NCBI GenBank assembly: GCA_963277665.1 | Contig: OY728143.1 | Span: 541,170,394-541,234,393 of the forward strand | DNA from: Viscum album | Lineage: Eukaryota > Streptophyta > Magnoliopsida > Santalales > Viscaceae | Reading direction: 5' to 3' | Length of the DNA stretch: 64,000 nt | Shown here: positions 12,641-23,924 of the stretch, one piece after another | Position numbering within the stretch: the stretch's first letter is position 1 | Layout: each line of letters opens with the position of its first letter | The notes under the pieces: model-generated | Databases searched by the model: none | What the model was told of the DNA's origin: nothing | Seen by the model: only the letters and a program-made list of their open reading frames with translations | Made by a program: the position numbers and the translations under genes

Positions 12641-13085
12641 GTGAGGGAGGAGAGGCGTTTCCCATTTGTTTATTGAATAGTTTATTAATTTCCCTCAAGA
12701 CAAGGAATATTGATGATTCCTTGACCAAAAATAGTAAATTACGCATTTGAATCCAAACTAATCAGGATTACATCAGCAGAACATAATAATTTCTTTATAA
12801 TTAATGTATTTTTCTTTTTTTGTTTTTGTGAATTATCATATTTCACTATTCATAAAAATTTCAAGTATTTCATAAAAATCCAAAAAATTCTCCCTAGCCA
12901 TTTTTCAACTATTTGAATCCAAAAATGAAATCCATTTTTCAAAAATAACTTACTAAATATGATTATTTTAATATTAAATCTAAATAATTATCAAAACCTA
13001 TTTTAAAACACTCATTAACTCATTTTAAATATATGTATATCATAATTCCAACGTGAATATTATTTTTATACTGGCATAGATGAGG

Positions 13086-13165
13086 TTACTATTCATTATG
13101 TTATATCACTATTCATAAGGGTATGTTACTATTCATTAGGGTTGGTTACTATTCACCAAAAATTA
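13086..13165 (-). repeat. 20-bp tandem repeat, four units, in U3 of Tekay-1 3' LTR
   Basis: Plus-strand units begin ttact/tcact at 13086, 13106, 13126 and 13146, exactly 20 bases apart, each with the core actattca. The same four units with the same spacing are in the partner LTR at 21295-21374. It lies upstream of the TATA-like box in element orientation, where enhancer repeats occur. Confidence 0.8.
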
Positions 13166-13364
13166 TTTTTGTTTTATTAGACTCCAAAAAAACTTCATGA
13201 TCAAAACCCTGTATGCTGAATTTTTTAAATTCCAAACACAGAAGTGACAAAATTATGTTTAACGGTCAATTATCACATAGTAGTTCATTATGTTTTGATT
13301 TCATGATATTTTATAAAATAAATATAAGAATGGAATTTCCATTTTAAAACATTGGGTTGTTACA

Positions 13365-13380
13365 TTCTTCCCCCCTTATG
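13365..13380 (-). promoter_or_regulatory. Polypurine tract of Tekay-1
   Basis: The minus strand reads aaggggggaagaa and is followed directly by TGTAACA, the LTR start. This is the plus-strand primer site and fixes the element's orientation. Confidence 0.85.
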
Positions 13381-13399
13381 AAATTTCACCCTTGAAATT

Positions 13400-13900
13400 T
13401 CATTTTACATACTAATCCAAAAAATGGTGCGGGTATTTTTCATTCATTGCTTCCACTAATTCCCACGTTGCTTCCTCAAACATACAGTTCCTACACAACA
13501 CTTTGACAAGATGGGTTGTCTTGTTGCGTAGAACATTATGTCTCCGATCCAGAATCATTACTAGCTGCTCCTCAAAGGAGAGATCATCTTACAGCTGCAC
13601 CATCTTTGAGTTTAGTACATGTGAGGGATCAATTATGTACTTTCTCGAGAATGATAAATGAAAAAAATCATGACCTTGATCCATATTTGGTGGATGTGCA
13701 AGCCGATAGGCCACAACTCCTATGAGGTCAATGATGTCAAAGAGGCCAATATACCTTTGTCTTAGCTTCCCTTTCTTCTTGAATCGCATGACTCACATCC
13801 ATGGAGATATTCGAAGGAAGAATTTATATCCAACGTCGAACTCCAATTTCTTTCAACGGTTGTCAGCATATCTATTTTGCAAATTTTCAGCATATTTGAT
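13400..13900 (-). pseudogene. Tekay-1 integrase C-terminus and chromodomain, broken
   Basis: The minus-strand frame at 13589-13789 gives KKGKLRQRYIGLFDIIDLIG, VAYRLAHPPN and DPSHVLNSKMVQL, the post-integrase segment of Tekay-type elements (usually K-L-S-P-R-Y-I-G-P-F and D-P-S-H-V-L). Beyond it, near 13419-13515, another frame gives KVLCRNCMFEEATWELVEAM followed by NEKYPHHF, a chromodomain tail. Chromodomains bind modified histones and steer integration into heterochromatin. Frames are broken between the two parts. Confidence 0.85.
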
Positions 13901-14940
13901 GTGTTTCTGAATGACTTGATCCTTCTCTATCATCTCTTGAACAATATCGGCTCCATGTAGCTTTCATTCTCCAACTTCATCCAAATAGGTTAGAGTTCTA
14001 TATCTCTTTCCATAGAGAGCTTCATATGGAGCCATTTGAATACTCAAGTGGAAGCTATTGTTTTATCAGAACTCAACCAATGGGAGATGCTGCTCCCAAC
14101 CAACTTTAAATTCTAGAGAGTAGGCTCTAAGCATATCTTCACGTGTCTTAATAGTTCATTCAAACTGGCCATCAGTTTGGGGGTGATAGGCCCTGCGGAA
14201 ATTTAATTCAGTACTCAAATAATGCTGAAGGCTCCTACAGAATTTAGATGTGAACCTTGGATCACTGTCAGAGACAATAGAGAGTGGAACACCGTGCAAT
14301 CTCGCCACTTCCTTCACATATATCATTGAAAGTTGTTCAAGAGAAAGATCTTCCCGAATAGCGATGAAATGGGATGTCTTGGTGAGTCGGTCATCCACAA
14401 CCCATATTGAATTATTTCCCTTTGACGTCTTTGGGAGATCTATGAAAAAGTCCATAATAACATTTTCCCATATACACAAGGGTATAGGAAATGGCTACAT
14501 CATACCTTTGGACTTTTTTTGCTCAGCTTTAACTTGCTGACATACCAAGCACATTGATATATATTCTGCAATCTCCTTCTTCATGTTATACTACCAGAAG
14601 TGTTCTCGGAGATCACGGTAGATTTTGGTACTACCATGATGGATAGATAAGGTCGAGCTATGCGTATCATTCAATAGCACCTTCTTTATCTATCTATCAG
14701 ATGAAACACATAATTGTGTCCCGAATCTTACAACTACTTCCTCATCAATTTTGAAATTGGTGGATTTCCCATTTTTAACAACATCCACCCTTTTCTGAAT
14801 TTCCACATCTTTTTTGTACAACCTTTATATTCTCCATGAGGTATGGTTTAGAAATCATTTGAGAAAGGATTGATGATGTTCCTCCCTTAATGAATCCTAT
14901 GTCCATCCTTTTCAAACCTAAGTAGATCAGATCCTTTTCT
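13900..14940 (-). pseudogene. Tekay-1 integrase core, broken
   Basis: The open frame 14156-14479 (107 residues) covers much of the catalytic core. The first aspartate is in NVIMDFFIDLP, the second in SIVSDSDPRFTSKF, and the glutamate is implied by YHPQTDGQFE, so all three catalytic residues survive in this piece. Upstream in the element (14490-14640) another frame gives the zinc-binding segment with MCLVCQQVKAEQKKSKG. Stops separate the zinc domain, the core and the C-terminus, so no full enzyme can be made. Confidence 0.9.
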
Positions 14941-15400
14941 ATTCTAATCATTGATAAATTTGAAGGATCCTTTCTACTTAGAGCATCTTCCACCTTGTTT
15001 GCCTTACCGTGATGGTAGTGGATTGAGTAGTCATAATCCTTGATGAGCTCTATCCATCGTCATTGGCACATATTAATCTCATTCTGTGTGAATATATATT
15101 TGAGACTCTTGTGGTCTATATATATCTCACATTTTTTCCAAGAGAGATAATGCCGCCAGATTTTCAAGGAAAAGATCCTATCCGCTAACTCCATATCATG
15201 CATTGGATAGTTTTGCTCATGGATTTTCATATTCCTTGAGGCATAGGCTATCACTTTTTCATTTTGCATCATCACACAACATAATCCCTTATTAGAAGCA
15301 TCCCTATACACCACAAATAGTTCCCCACTGGTAGGGATTGTGCGTACTGGTGCAGTGATAAGCCTCTTTTTCAACTCCTTGAAATTATCTTCACACTCCT
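14775..15400 (-). pseudogene. Tekay-1 RNase H, broken
   Basis: The frame at 15060-15374 contains [37 protein letters not shown] and then [19 protein letters not shown], and [14 protein letters not shown]. The catalytic aspartate, glutamate and second aspartate are retained. The final RNase H motif appears in the next frame as EDALSRKDPSN at the start of 14775-14993. A frame break lies between 15000 and 15060. Confidence 0.9.
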
Positions 15401-15476
15401 ATGTCCAGAAAAACTTTACTATCATCCATGTCAGCTTGGTCATCGGGTTTGAAAATTGTGAAAAAAATTTCACGAA

Positions 15477-16346
15477 TCATCGATAATACCCAGCTAGACC
15501 CAAAAATCTGTGGATCTCCGTTACAGAAGTTGGTCCGGGCCACTCTTCAATTGCCTTAATCTTGGAAGGGTCTACAGATATCCCTTTAATGAAGATAAAA
15601 TGCCCCAAGAATGATAATTCCTTCATCCAAAACTCAAATTTTCTGTACTTTGCATACAACTTCTCCCTTCGCAAATTCATTACGACAATTTCCAAATGCT
15701 CCTCATGTTCCTCCTTACTGTCGGAGTATAACATAATATCATCCATAAATACTACCAAAAATTTGTCATGGTAATCTCTAAAGACACAATTCCTTAAATC
15801 CAAAAAAATTGCCCGAGGATTAGCGAGTCCTATATGCATCACTATGAACTCATAGTGTCCATACCTCGTTCGAAAGGCAGTCTTGAGAATATCTTCCTTC
15901 CTCGCATTTAGTTGGTGATATCCTGACTGAAGGTCCACCTTAGTGAAATAACTAGCCACACGTAGCTGATAGAACAAGTCATCTATCCATGGAAGGGGAT
16001 AATTGTTCTTTATTGTGATTTTGCTGTGCTCATGATAATCAAGGCAGAGGCACATTGATCTATCCTTCTTCATGATGAAGAGGACTGGAGCACCCCACGA
16101 TGAAGCACTCGGGCATATAAAACCCTTCTCCATATTATCCTGTAACTGCTTCTTCAGCTCTTATAACTCTACGGTGGCCATTCTGTATGGTGTCCATAAG
16201 ATTGGCAGAGATCCAGGGATATGTTCAATTGAGAACTCAACCTCTGAGTCATGAGGAATTCCTGGAAACTCTTCAGGGAATACATCAATGTAATCCCTCA
16301 CGATGGGCATGTCTTCAAGCATGATTCTCTCCTTCGTCTCGATCAT
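15477..16346 (-). pseudogene. Tekay-1 reverse transcriptase, 218-residue open core
   Basis: This is the longest well-preserved coding piece in the window. The frame 15477-16133 spans palm and fingers: [62 protein letters not shown] and the catalytic [11 protein letters not shown] with both aspartates, then [14 protein letters not shown] and [11 protein letters not shown]. The lead-in is in the neighbouring frame 16161-16346 (IVRDYIDVFPEEFPGIP, then YRM). A stop between the two and the frame change break the protein. Motif wording is Tekay-like. Confidence 0.95.
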
Positions 16347-16539
16347 TTGATCTTGATATGCATGCTCATAAGAATGAAATATTCACACTTGTGTCAATGA
16401 TTCTAAAGTAGATTCATCTTCCTCCTTTCACTTGTGAAGAATCAAAGGATTCTTCGGGATCTAGAGAGTAATTTCCCTTTCCCGGCAGTTGATGTTGGCC
16501 TTGTACAATGATAGCCAATGCATGCCCCAGATTGTGTCA

Positions 16540-16835
16540 AATTATATTAAAGGATGTATGAAGAGATTTTTTGGGATGTTCAATCCACAAATATTAACCA
16601 TAGAGGAGTTATAAACCATGGATGCAATAATTTCTGCATTAACTATTCTCACAGAAAACTTTTCATCCAATTTTTTAGGTTCTGTTTTAATAGTTCTACT
16701 AAACTTCAAGATATGAAAGAATGTGTTGAACCAGAATCAAATAGTATGTTCGCTATTCTTGAATGAATAAAAAGCGTACCTATCACCGCATCAATTTCCG
16801 GCTCCACCTCAGCAGTAGTCATAACATAATACCTT
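16540..16835 (-). pseudogene. Tekay-1 aspartic protease, broken
   Basis: The end of the frame 16706-17395 gives IDAVIGTLFIHSRIANILFD followed by SGSTHSFIS, the active-site loop with D-S-G in place of the usual D-T-G, so the catalytic aspartate is present. The rest of the protease toward RT is in other frames with stops. It would process the Gag-Pol precursor. Confidence 0.85.
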
Positions 16836-17930
16836 CCATGTTGCTTTGGAGGTTGTAGTTGATTGCCTCCTACAACCCTCGGCTTAGGGAAATTGTTCAC
16901 ATAATGCCCAAGCTCCTTGCAGTTATAACACTGCACTGCAGGCTGAGGGTTGATCTGAACCATCCTTTCTTCTTCAACATTATCATGATTTTTCATACCC
17001 CTTTGGTAGTTCTTGGACAGAATACCAAACATTCCGCATTTTAAGCAATACTTGGTTCCCTTCCGACAGATACCATGATACTTCTTCCCACAATTTTCGC
17101 AGAGGGAAAAGTTGGGATTCTTTCCATCGTGGGATATTTTTGATGGAACACCCATGATGTCTTCCATTTTCTTCTTCTTGTTACTGGGCCCATGAGACCA
17201 CATAGAGTCTCCAATATCTATTTCTAACTTGAGAGAACAACATAAAATGTGCTCATGACTTTTGAAGTCTCGAATCTCCAATGATTTCCGTAGACCCGGC
17301 TTTAGTCTTCTAAAGAAGCGGTCCACTTTTCTTTCAGTGATCATGACAAAGACATAGGCGTACCTTGGAAGCCTTGTAATGTTTTCTTCATACACCCCGA
17401 TGGACTCATCTTCCTTCTGCTTGAGTCAGAGGAACTCTCTTTCTATCTTAAGATGAAGGGTCCGAGGAAAATATTTGTTGAAAAACATCCTCTTCAATTC
17501 CTCCCAATAAATGGAATCAATTTCGTCTCGGGACACTGTATTCTTGATCAGTGTCCACCACTAATCAGCTTCCTCATCAAAACGAAAGACTTCCAGTACA
17601 ACTTTCTCTTCTTCCGAGCACTGGAGGACAATTTAAATCGTTTAAATGGAGTTAATCCATTGTTCTACGATGAGGGGATCTGAAGACCCGCTAAAGATGG
17701 AAGGGCGTTTCCACGTGAAGGATTTTACGAAATCTTGATCTTTCCTTGGAGGAGGGGAATGTTCATTCTGATTCAAGTTATTATTCATAACTCAGGCCAT
17801 CTGAGCAAGTACTGCAATAACGTTTTTAGCACCTGCTTCTGTCACATCAGGCATGTCATTAGGGAATTCATCACATTTTCCTATCACATTGGTTGTTGGA
17901 ACATGTTCTTCTATTTCACGCTATTAACAA
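16836..17930 (-). pseudogene. Tekay-1 gag (capsid and zinc knuckles), broken
   Basis: Capsid homology near 17400-17800 includes WWTLIKNTVSRDE and WEELKRMFFNKYFP, and the frame 16706-17395 continues with YEENITRLPRYAY and RFFRRLKPGLRKSLEI, the Retrotrans_gag pattern. Cysteine motifs follow: CENCGKKYHGICRKG, then CLKCGMFGILSKNY, where the knuckle's histidine and last cysteine are replaced, and CYNCKELGHYVNNF (near 16885-16930), where the last cysteine has become phenylalanine. RNA binding would be impaired even without the stops. Confidence 0.9.
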
Positions 17931-18425
17931 AGAAAAATAATATATAATTAGAGTTCTTGAATACATATCTATTGAGCATAGTAAGGAATCTTTGATCATT
18001 AAAGTATAAAATTATAAAGAAGAAGTAGATAATAACTTGTAATTAATTAGGCTTATATCTATGTTATCCTCAATCTATTTATTAATTTATATTCTTATGG
18101 TCGTTTTCCCTTAATAATGGTTTTTACTAAGCTTGTAGTTCTACCAAAGCATATCCCCCAGGAGTGTCATAACCAAAAGTGCAGCAAGGCCCATTGTCGT
18201 TCACTAGTTCTCGTTCGTGTCTAGCTCAATGCGGTGTTTTGGAGTTTTAACCCTAGGATACATTTATGCCAGAGCCTCCTATAAGTACAGGTATCAAGAA
18301 AAGGATGTATTTTCTTGATAAAACACTTACTCAATACTCACCAAAATATTGGAATGCTTTCTAATACAGAGTCTCATCCTTAAGGTTCTCACTAAGGTGC
18401 TATATTCCTAATCTCCAAAAAAACT
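17931..18425 (-). other. Tekay-1 5' leader between primer site and gag
   Basis: Non-coding. The part 18150-18360 has a counterpart in the Tekay-2 leader at 32800-33010: shared strings include aagcatatc, ggagtgtc, gcaaggccc, atgccagag and ggatgtattttct, in the same order. It may hold packaging or translation signals. Confidence 0.65.
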
Positions 18426-18445
18426 AGACCATCCTCTAATACAAA
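18426..18445 (-). promoter_or_regulatory. Decayed primer-binding site of Tekay-1 (initiator tRNA-Met type)
   Basis: The minus strand reads TTGTATTAGAGGATGG seven bases inside the 5' LTR boundary. The plant tRNA-iMet site is TGGTATCAGAGC, so 9 of the first 11 positions agree. Confidence 0.65.
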
Positions 18446-18451
18446 ATATAG

Positions 18452-21400
18452 TGATACTAGACTATTACACATAACATTTGATTATTTTAAACATAATTCA
18501 TCATTTGAGTACAAGCCAAGGATTGATAAGTCTAGTGTCCTGGAAGACTAGGTACATATATAAGAAAACATGGGGCTAAAAACACTTCTTTATTTAATCA
18601 TCATAATGAGCTCCTAACATCATTTGAGCCCTTAAATATGTATAGGGCACCCTAGGGAACACATGAAAAAAGGGATGAGCTAAAAAACCCAGTAAGGGAA
18701 ATAACATAAGATTAATCTTTATGCACTTGAGTTAGGAGGCTTGACATAATTATATTAGAAGCATGGAACATATGGAATCATAACATATAAACATTTGATC
18801 ATAAAAACATGGAATAAAATAATCATGGAATCATATTAGAATGAGATTATATAATCATAGTTCCATATATAGGTGGAATAATATTTAAACATGACATTAG
18901 CATGAGTCAAGGCTGACCGCCAATCTCGTTTCCCATAGTAGCACAAGCTAAGGCTAACTGCTCGGAACGTTTTCCCATAGTCTTCTCATGAGACCTTAAC
19001 TTTACCCAATGAATTGGAGTGTTATCTGGGTGCACCCATCTATGATTATTAATTTATATTCTTTCCATATAAATAATCACACATAATCAATCATACAGAA
19101 ATATAATAGTACCTAATGAAATAAATGGGCACACAATCACGTAATAAATCATAATAATAAGGGACGTAACATAAAATCATCCACGAAAGAAAGGAATTAA
19201 ATGATAAATAGACATTAATAATTTATATATGGAATAAATAATGACAAAAAATAACAAACTGAAGTGATAACATGTAAAAATAGTTTTTTGGGATCTTTGA
19301 GTCAAAACATTTTAGTGTGGTTTAAGAATACATCAAATATCTCTTAAAACGAAAAGTGGCATAATATTTTTTTCATAAAACCAGAAGTAAACCATGAGGG
19401 TCTTCATAATAAAATTAATGATTTTATAAATAAAAAGGTGACTTAAAACATTCGATAGAGTACACTTGATAATAGGAAAGAATTCTGGAAGTTCCATGAA
19501 AACATGTTCACTTATCGGGGAATAATGAGGAGTGAATCACTTAAAACCATGCATATCCTCGAAAGAGAGTAATTAAAGGGTTCTTGATAAATGAACATGG
19601 AACATGTAAAATACATTTAGAGTAAGCACATGAAATGTTATGATAACATAATTTTGGTAGAAATGTATATAAGACAACCCGATGGAATAAAAGAGGTTCG
19701 GGTAGAATTCTTTACAGATTATCGGCTTGGTATCGAGAGTACTTGAGGGGGCTCAGTGAGAGAGGAATGGGAATTATCATCACATATACATAAAGAGGTA
19801 ATTAGGGGGGAGGTGAAAAATCATACCCCATAATTAATAATTACACACAACATGTCCTAATATAGTGAACAATCTTGAATAAGGGTGAAATTGAGAGGAT
19901 CCCTTACCGTAGGTCCGTTGGTGTTCTCCATATGATATTAATAACCTGAAATGTAAAATTAGGATTATTAATCCTTAGTTACATAACCTTATATAAAATT
20001 AAAAGATTCAGTATTACCTTTTTAAGTTCATTTATACCCATTTTGATTGATTACATGGTTCAATTTCATTGTTCGGGTCCATTTGTTTCATCTATTTTAA
20101 TGATCAGTTCAATTGTATTTAGGTTCGAATTAATTGTAAGATTAAAGTGGATGTCCAGCATTAAAGATATATAACATTAGTGGACATCTATTAGGATACA
20201 TGGTTAAAAAAATAATTTTGATAATTAAATTGAAAGAGAACCATTACATTAAACATTAGTGATAAACACTTGAATTAATTTTAACGATTTTTCCCATAAT
20301 TGAATTGTTTTCTATTATTGTTTTATATCATGAATGTATAAGGATTAAAAAACATTAAATAAGACATATAACATATATAATAATTTGGTTCAGCCATAAC
20401 ATAAATGTTTTCATGAGCAGAAACAAAATGATAAAAGAATTTGAAAACACATTATCCATTATGTCGGTAATTTGACACATCCCTGAAGATGTTTTAAATC
20501 TAGAATGTGAGAGAGAGAAGGAGAAGTATGATGCTTGAAATTTTACAGAAACATGATTTGCATCTAGAATATATAATATTCTAGATCTTTCATTCCTTTT
20601 GGATAAGGGAAGGGTAAGAGGTTATAAGAAAAGAATGAAAATGAAAACAAAACACTTGAAAATGAAAGAGGGTTCTTACCCTTTTATCTCCTCTCTTTGA
20701 GACTCCTATAAGGGGCTTTGATTTTGGTATTTTGGAAAGACGAGAAATCCTTGGATGTGGGGAAGGAGATTTATAGGGTATTTGGGCAGAATTTTGGCTA
20801 ATAAAAAGTCATGAGAGGTGTGAGGAAAAGGGGTAAGGAGAGGGGGTATTTGTAGTGAGGGAGGAGAGGGTTTTCCCAATTGTTTATTCAATAGTTTATT
20901 AATTTTCCTCAAGAAAAGTAATAGTGATCATTCCTTGACCAAAAAGACTAAATTTATCATGTGAATCCGAACCAATTGGGCTTACATCAGTAGAAAATCA
21001 TCATGACTTTATAATTAATGTATTTTTCTTATTTTGTGAATTATCGTATTTCACTATTCATCAAAATTTCATGTATTTCAGAAAAATACCAAAAATTCAC
21101 CCTAACGTTTTTTCGACATGTAGAATCCAATAATGAAGTCTATTTTTCAAAAATAATTTTATATATATGATTATTTTTATATTTATTTAAAATAATTCTC
21201 AATTCCAGTTTTAAAACATTCATTAACTCATTCTAAAATATAGGTGTATCGTACTTCCATGTTGAATATTTTTTTTATACTGCTATAGGTAAGGTTACAA
21301 TTCATTAGGGTGTATCACTATTCATAAGGGTATGTTACTATTCGTTAGGGTTATTTACTATTCACCAAAAATTATTTTTTTTATTAGACTCCAAAAAACA

Positions 21401-21570
21401 TCTTTGACACAACCGTGTATGCCAGATTTTTGAAATTCCAAACACATAAGTGAAAAAATTATGTTTAAAGATCACTTATCACATAGTATTTCATTAGTTT
21501 GTGCTTTCATGAGATTTTATGACATAAATATAAGAAGGTAATTTCCATTTAAAAACTTTGGGGTGTTACA
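18452..21570 (-). repeat. Tekay-1 5' LTR (3119 bp)
   Basis: Partner of 10244-13364; similarity runs the full length. In element orientation it ends next to the primer-binding site. It contains the altered TATA-like box at 20847-20854 and the 20-bp repeat at 21295-21374. Its plus-strand right end ttaca abuts catag, after which the Tat-like protease resumes. Confidence 0.92.
21295..21374 (-). repeat. 20-bp tandem repeat, four units, in U3 of Tekay-1 5' LTR
   Basis: Units begin at 21295, 21315, 21335 and 21355 with exact 20-base spacing and the core actattca (first unit acaattca, third actattcg). Copy of the array at 13086-13165. Confidence 0.8.
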
Positions 21571-21575
21571 CATAG
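21571..21575. repeat. Target-site duplication of Tekay-1, right copy (catag)
   Basis: Matches the left copy tatag at 10239-10243 at four of five bases; the Tat-like protease continues immediately after it. Confidence 0.75.
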
Positions 21576-21740
21576 TTTCTAGTACTGAGTATGTGGTTGT
21601 CTCCAAAGACACCTCAAACAATGCATTGATGGGAAGACCATGGATCCACCTTCACACAGAGGATCCCTCATCGTATAATCAGTTCCTCAAGTACTCCCTA
21701 ATTGGATGAGTGGGCGTTCTCCAAGGTGACACATCACCTT
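21576..21740 (+). pseudogene. Tat-like protease C-terminus
   Basis: The frame from about 21580 reads EYVVVSKDTSNNALMGRPWI, then HLHTEDPSSYNQFLKYSL. The L-M-G-R-P-W-I-H motif is the protease end of Tat-type elements, so this is the missing half of the protease interrupted at 10243. A one-base shift exists relative to the left part. Confidence 0.85.
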
Positions 21741-22380
21741 TTTCCTCTTTGGATTCTAGCTACCTAGGTGACTAATACACACGACAAAGGACAAGTACAT
21801 CGAAGCAATTGAGGTCAAGCATGTCATGGTTGCAATCGACCACTCGGTAGGTTTGGATGATGCCTACATCTTCCTAATCCATCGATTGGAGGCCACAACC
21901 CCCGATATGGTGGAATGTTTCCTTGTCTATGGTACAGGGGGGAGCATTTTATCATGTCTAAGAAATGTTGGAAGATCACATTGTATTCTTATATGAATCA
22001 AGCCTCAGTGGTCCCTAAGCCCCCTACTCTTATATAGTATTGAGATGTCCACCACATGGAAACCACGATACGTCACACCTGCATATTTCACCGGTCTGGA
22101 ATCGACCATCTCAAGATGATGGGCCACAATTTAATTGATAATATCAAGAATGGCCCCTTTGGTCGACAAATAGATGGGGTCAGTTCGACAGCCTGCGTTG
22201 ATATTGTTTCGGCAGTACCAGAATCTCCCGATGCGATGACCACTGCTACTTCGGCTGCTTCCATTCCCCCATTGGAATCTTCCGACCCAAAGGATGATCG
22301 TCCCTCTAGGGTTCCCTCATTTTCAATGGATGAAAATGATTTTGAGGTTGCTCCACTGTCCTTTTAAGAGGGAATTTCCA
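21741..22380 (+). pseudogene. Tat-like protease-RT linker, broken
   Basis: Includes an open frame of 103 residues (22056-22367) rich in Ser, Pro and acidic residues, with no domain I recognise. In Tat elements a variable linker separates protease and RT, so this is probably its remnant. Confidence 0.5.
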
Positions 22381-23390
22381 CCATGGTCGATGAACTAGTA
22401 CAGGTGAACCTCTGTAGCATGGTAGACCCAAGACCCACGTTGATTAGTGTCTCCATGTCCCACAAGGTGCAGAAGCGGTACATAGACTTCCTGAAATAAT
22501 ATCATCATGTATTCACCTGGAGCTACGATGAGATTCCAAGACTAGATCCTCATGTATCCATCCACCACCTCAGTCCCCCTACAAATCATCATGGGTTCAA
22601 ATAGCCTCCCAGGAAGACGCACCCTTCTCGCGGTGCCATGGTGGAGGCGGAAGATGATAATCTCATCAGAGCCAACTTCGTTAAGTTGGTCCAGTACCAA
22701 AAATGTATAGCTAACATTGTTCCAGTCAAGAAGAAGAGTAGACAGACCAGAGTTTGTATCAACTTTTGGGATCTCAATCGTCACAGTCCGAAGGATGATT
22801 TTCCTCTTCCACTAATAGAGTTACTGATTGGTTCTACAGAAAGATTCCATGCCCTCTACTTCATAGATGGGAACTCCATGTACAACCGTATTTTAATGTC
22901 CCCTGAGGATGAGGAGTCCACAACCTTCATGGCACCATAAGATATGTTTTTTAGAAGGACATCCCCTTTGGATTAAAGAATGTAGGTGCCACCTATCAAG
23001 AGGCCATGCATCACATATTCAAGCCAATCCTCACGACATTAGTGGAATTCTATGTAGTAGATCGGGACGTAAAATCGTTTTGGCATCGGGACCATCTAAA
23101 TGACCTTGAGAAAGTGTTTGGCTTCCTCCTATCTCACAACTTAAGATGAACCCATTGAAATGTGCATTCAGGTTCACCTCTGCGAAGTTCCTTGGCTTTT
23201 TTGACGGGTATCGGGGTATCAATATTGACCATGAGAAGACCAAGTCCATCATTTATATTTCACCCCATGAAACATTAATGAAAATTGTGGCTTCCAAGGC
23301 CATGTATCCTATATACGCCGATACATTGAGAATCTGGTCGGCAAGTGTAAGAAATTTTCTCATCACATAATTAAAGGCAAAACTTACAAA
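22381..23390 (+). pseudogene. Tat-like reverse transcriptase, broken
   Basis: Frames give WSYDEIPRLDPHVSIHHL near 22520, then an open piece 22638-22940 with FVKLVQYQKCIANIVPVKKK, RVCINFWDLNRHSPKDDFPL and ALYFIDGNSMYNRILMSPED. IPFGLKNVGATYQEAMHHIF follows in another frame near 22960-23025. The catalytic YVDD box is degraded to a YVVDRD-like reading near 23050. LRMNPLKCAFRFTSAKFLGF (near 23142-23200) covers the thumb side. The wording is that of Tat-type RT. Frameshifts divide it into at least four pieces. Confidence 0.9.
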
Positions 23391-23890
23391 TTGGACGAAC
23401 AGTGCCAGACCGAATTCGAGGATATCAAGAATTATATACTCCAACCTCTGTTATTGATGCCACCCATCTCCGAAAAACCATTGTTACTTTATGTGACCAC
23501 CCTTGAATGATCTCTTAGCAAACTTCTCACTCAAAAGAACAATGAGGTTGAAATAACATCCACTAATACCTCATCCACATGCTCCTTGATACGGAGACAA
23601 GATACTCCCCAATCAAGAATAGTTGTCTTGCGCTGGTATTCACAGTACTAAATATGTGATATTTCATGAAGCATCACGAAATATAGCAGGTGTCTCAAGT
23701 AGACACACCAATGTACATTTTGAACCACCCCATGTTGAAAGGTTGTCTAGATAATTGGTAAGAGATTCTTCAGCAGTTCAATATCAGGTTTGTCCCTTAG
23801 AAATCAATTAAGTTGCAACCATTGGCAGACTTCCTTGCTACCCATCTGGATCCTGCTGACCGGTACGTGGATCTATATTTACCTAATGAG
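23391..23890 (+). pseudogene. Tat-like first RNase H and connection, broken
   Basis: Readings include PPISEKPLLLYVTTLE near 23460, VSQVDTPMYILNHPMLKG near 23690-23745, and near 23800-23845 KLQPLADFLATH. These follow the order of the Tat RNase H region that joins RT to the second RNase H. Several stops and frame changes are present. Confidence 0.75.
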
Positions 23891-23924
23891 GCAATCCACA
23901 TAGTAGATAACTCTATCAGGTGTT

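Larger units (their letters stand above)
10244..13364 (-). repeat. Tekay-1 3' LTR (3121 bp)
   Basis: It pairs with 18452-21570: the plus-strand left ends TGACCCTAGCC and TGATACTAGAC, the shared string gagtacaagccaaggat, and the right ends ggttgttaca and gggtgttaca correspond. In element orientation it begins TGTAACA directly after the polypurine tract. It holds a 20-bp tandem repeat near 13086 and a TATA-like box near 12633. The short ORFs within it (for example 10511-10762) are not coding. Confidence 0.92.
10244..21570 (-). mobile_element. Tekay-1: Tekay/Del-type chromovirus, full-length structure, degenerate
   Basis: Minus-strand LTR retrotransposon with two LTRs of about 3.12 kb, a decayed primer-binding site, gag, protease, RT, RNase H, integrase and chromodomain in Ty3 order, and a polypurine tract. 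The chromodomain after integrase and the RT wording identify a Tekay(Del)-type chromovirus. It sits inside the protease of the Tat-like element and is flanked by tatag/catag. By eye the two LTRs differ by substitutions and small indels throughout, and every domain has stops, so it is an old, dead insertion. Direct LTR alignment would date it. Confidence 0.93.

Noticed and set aside
14250..14540. Plus-strand ORF of 96 residues over the Tekay-1 integrase
   Set aside because: Shadow of the minus-strand integrase, whose catalytic motifs are clear.
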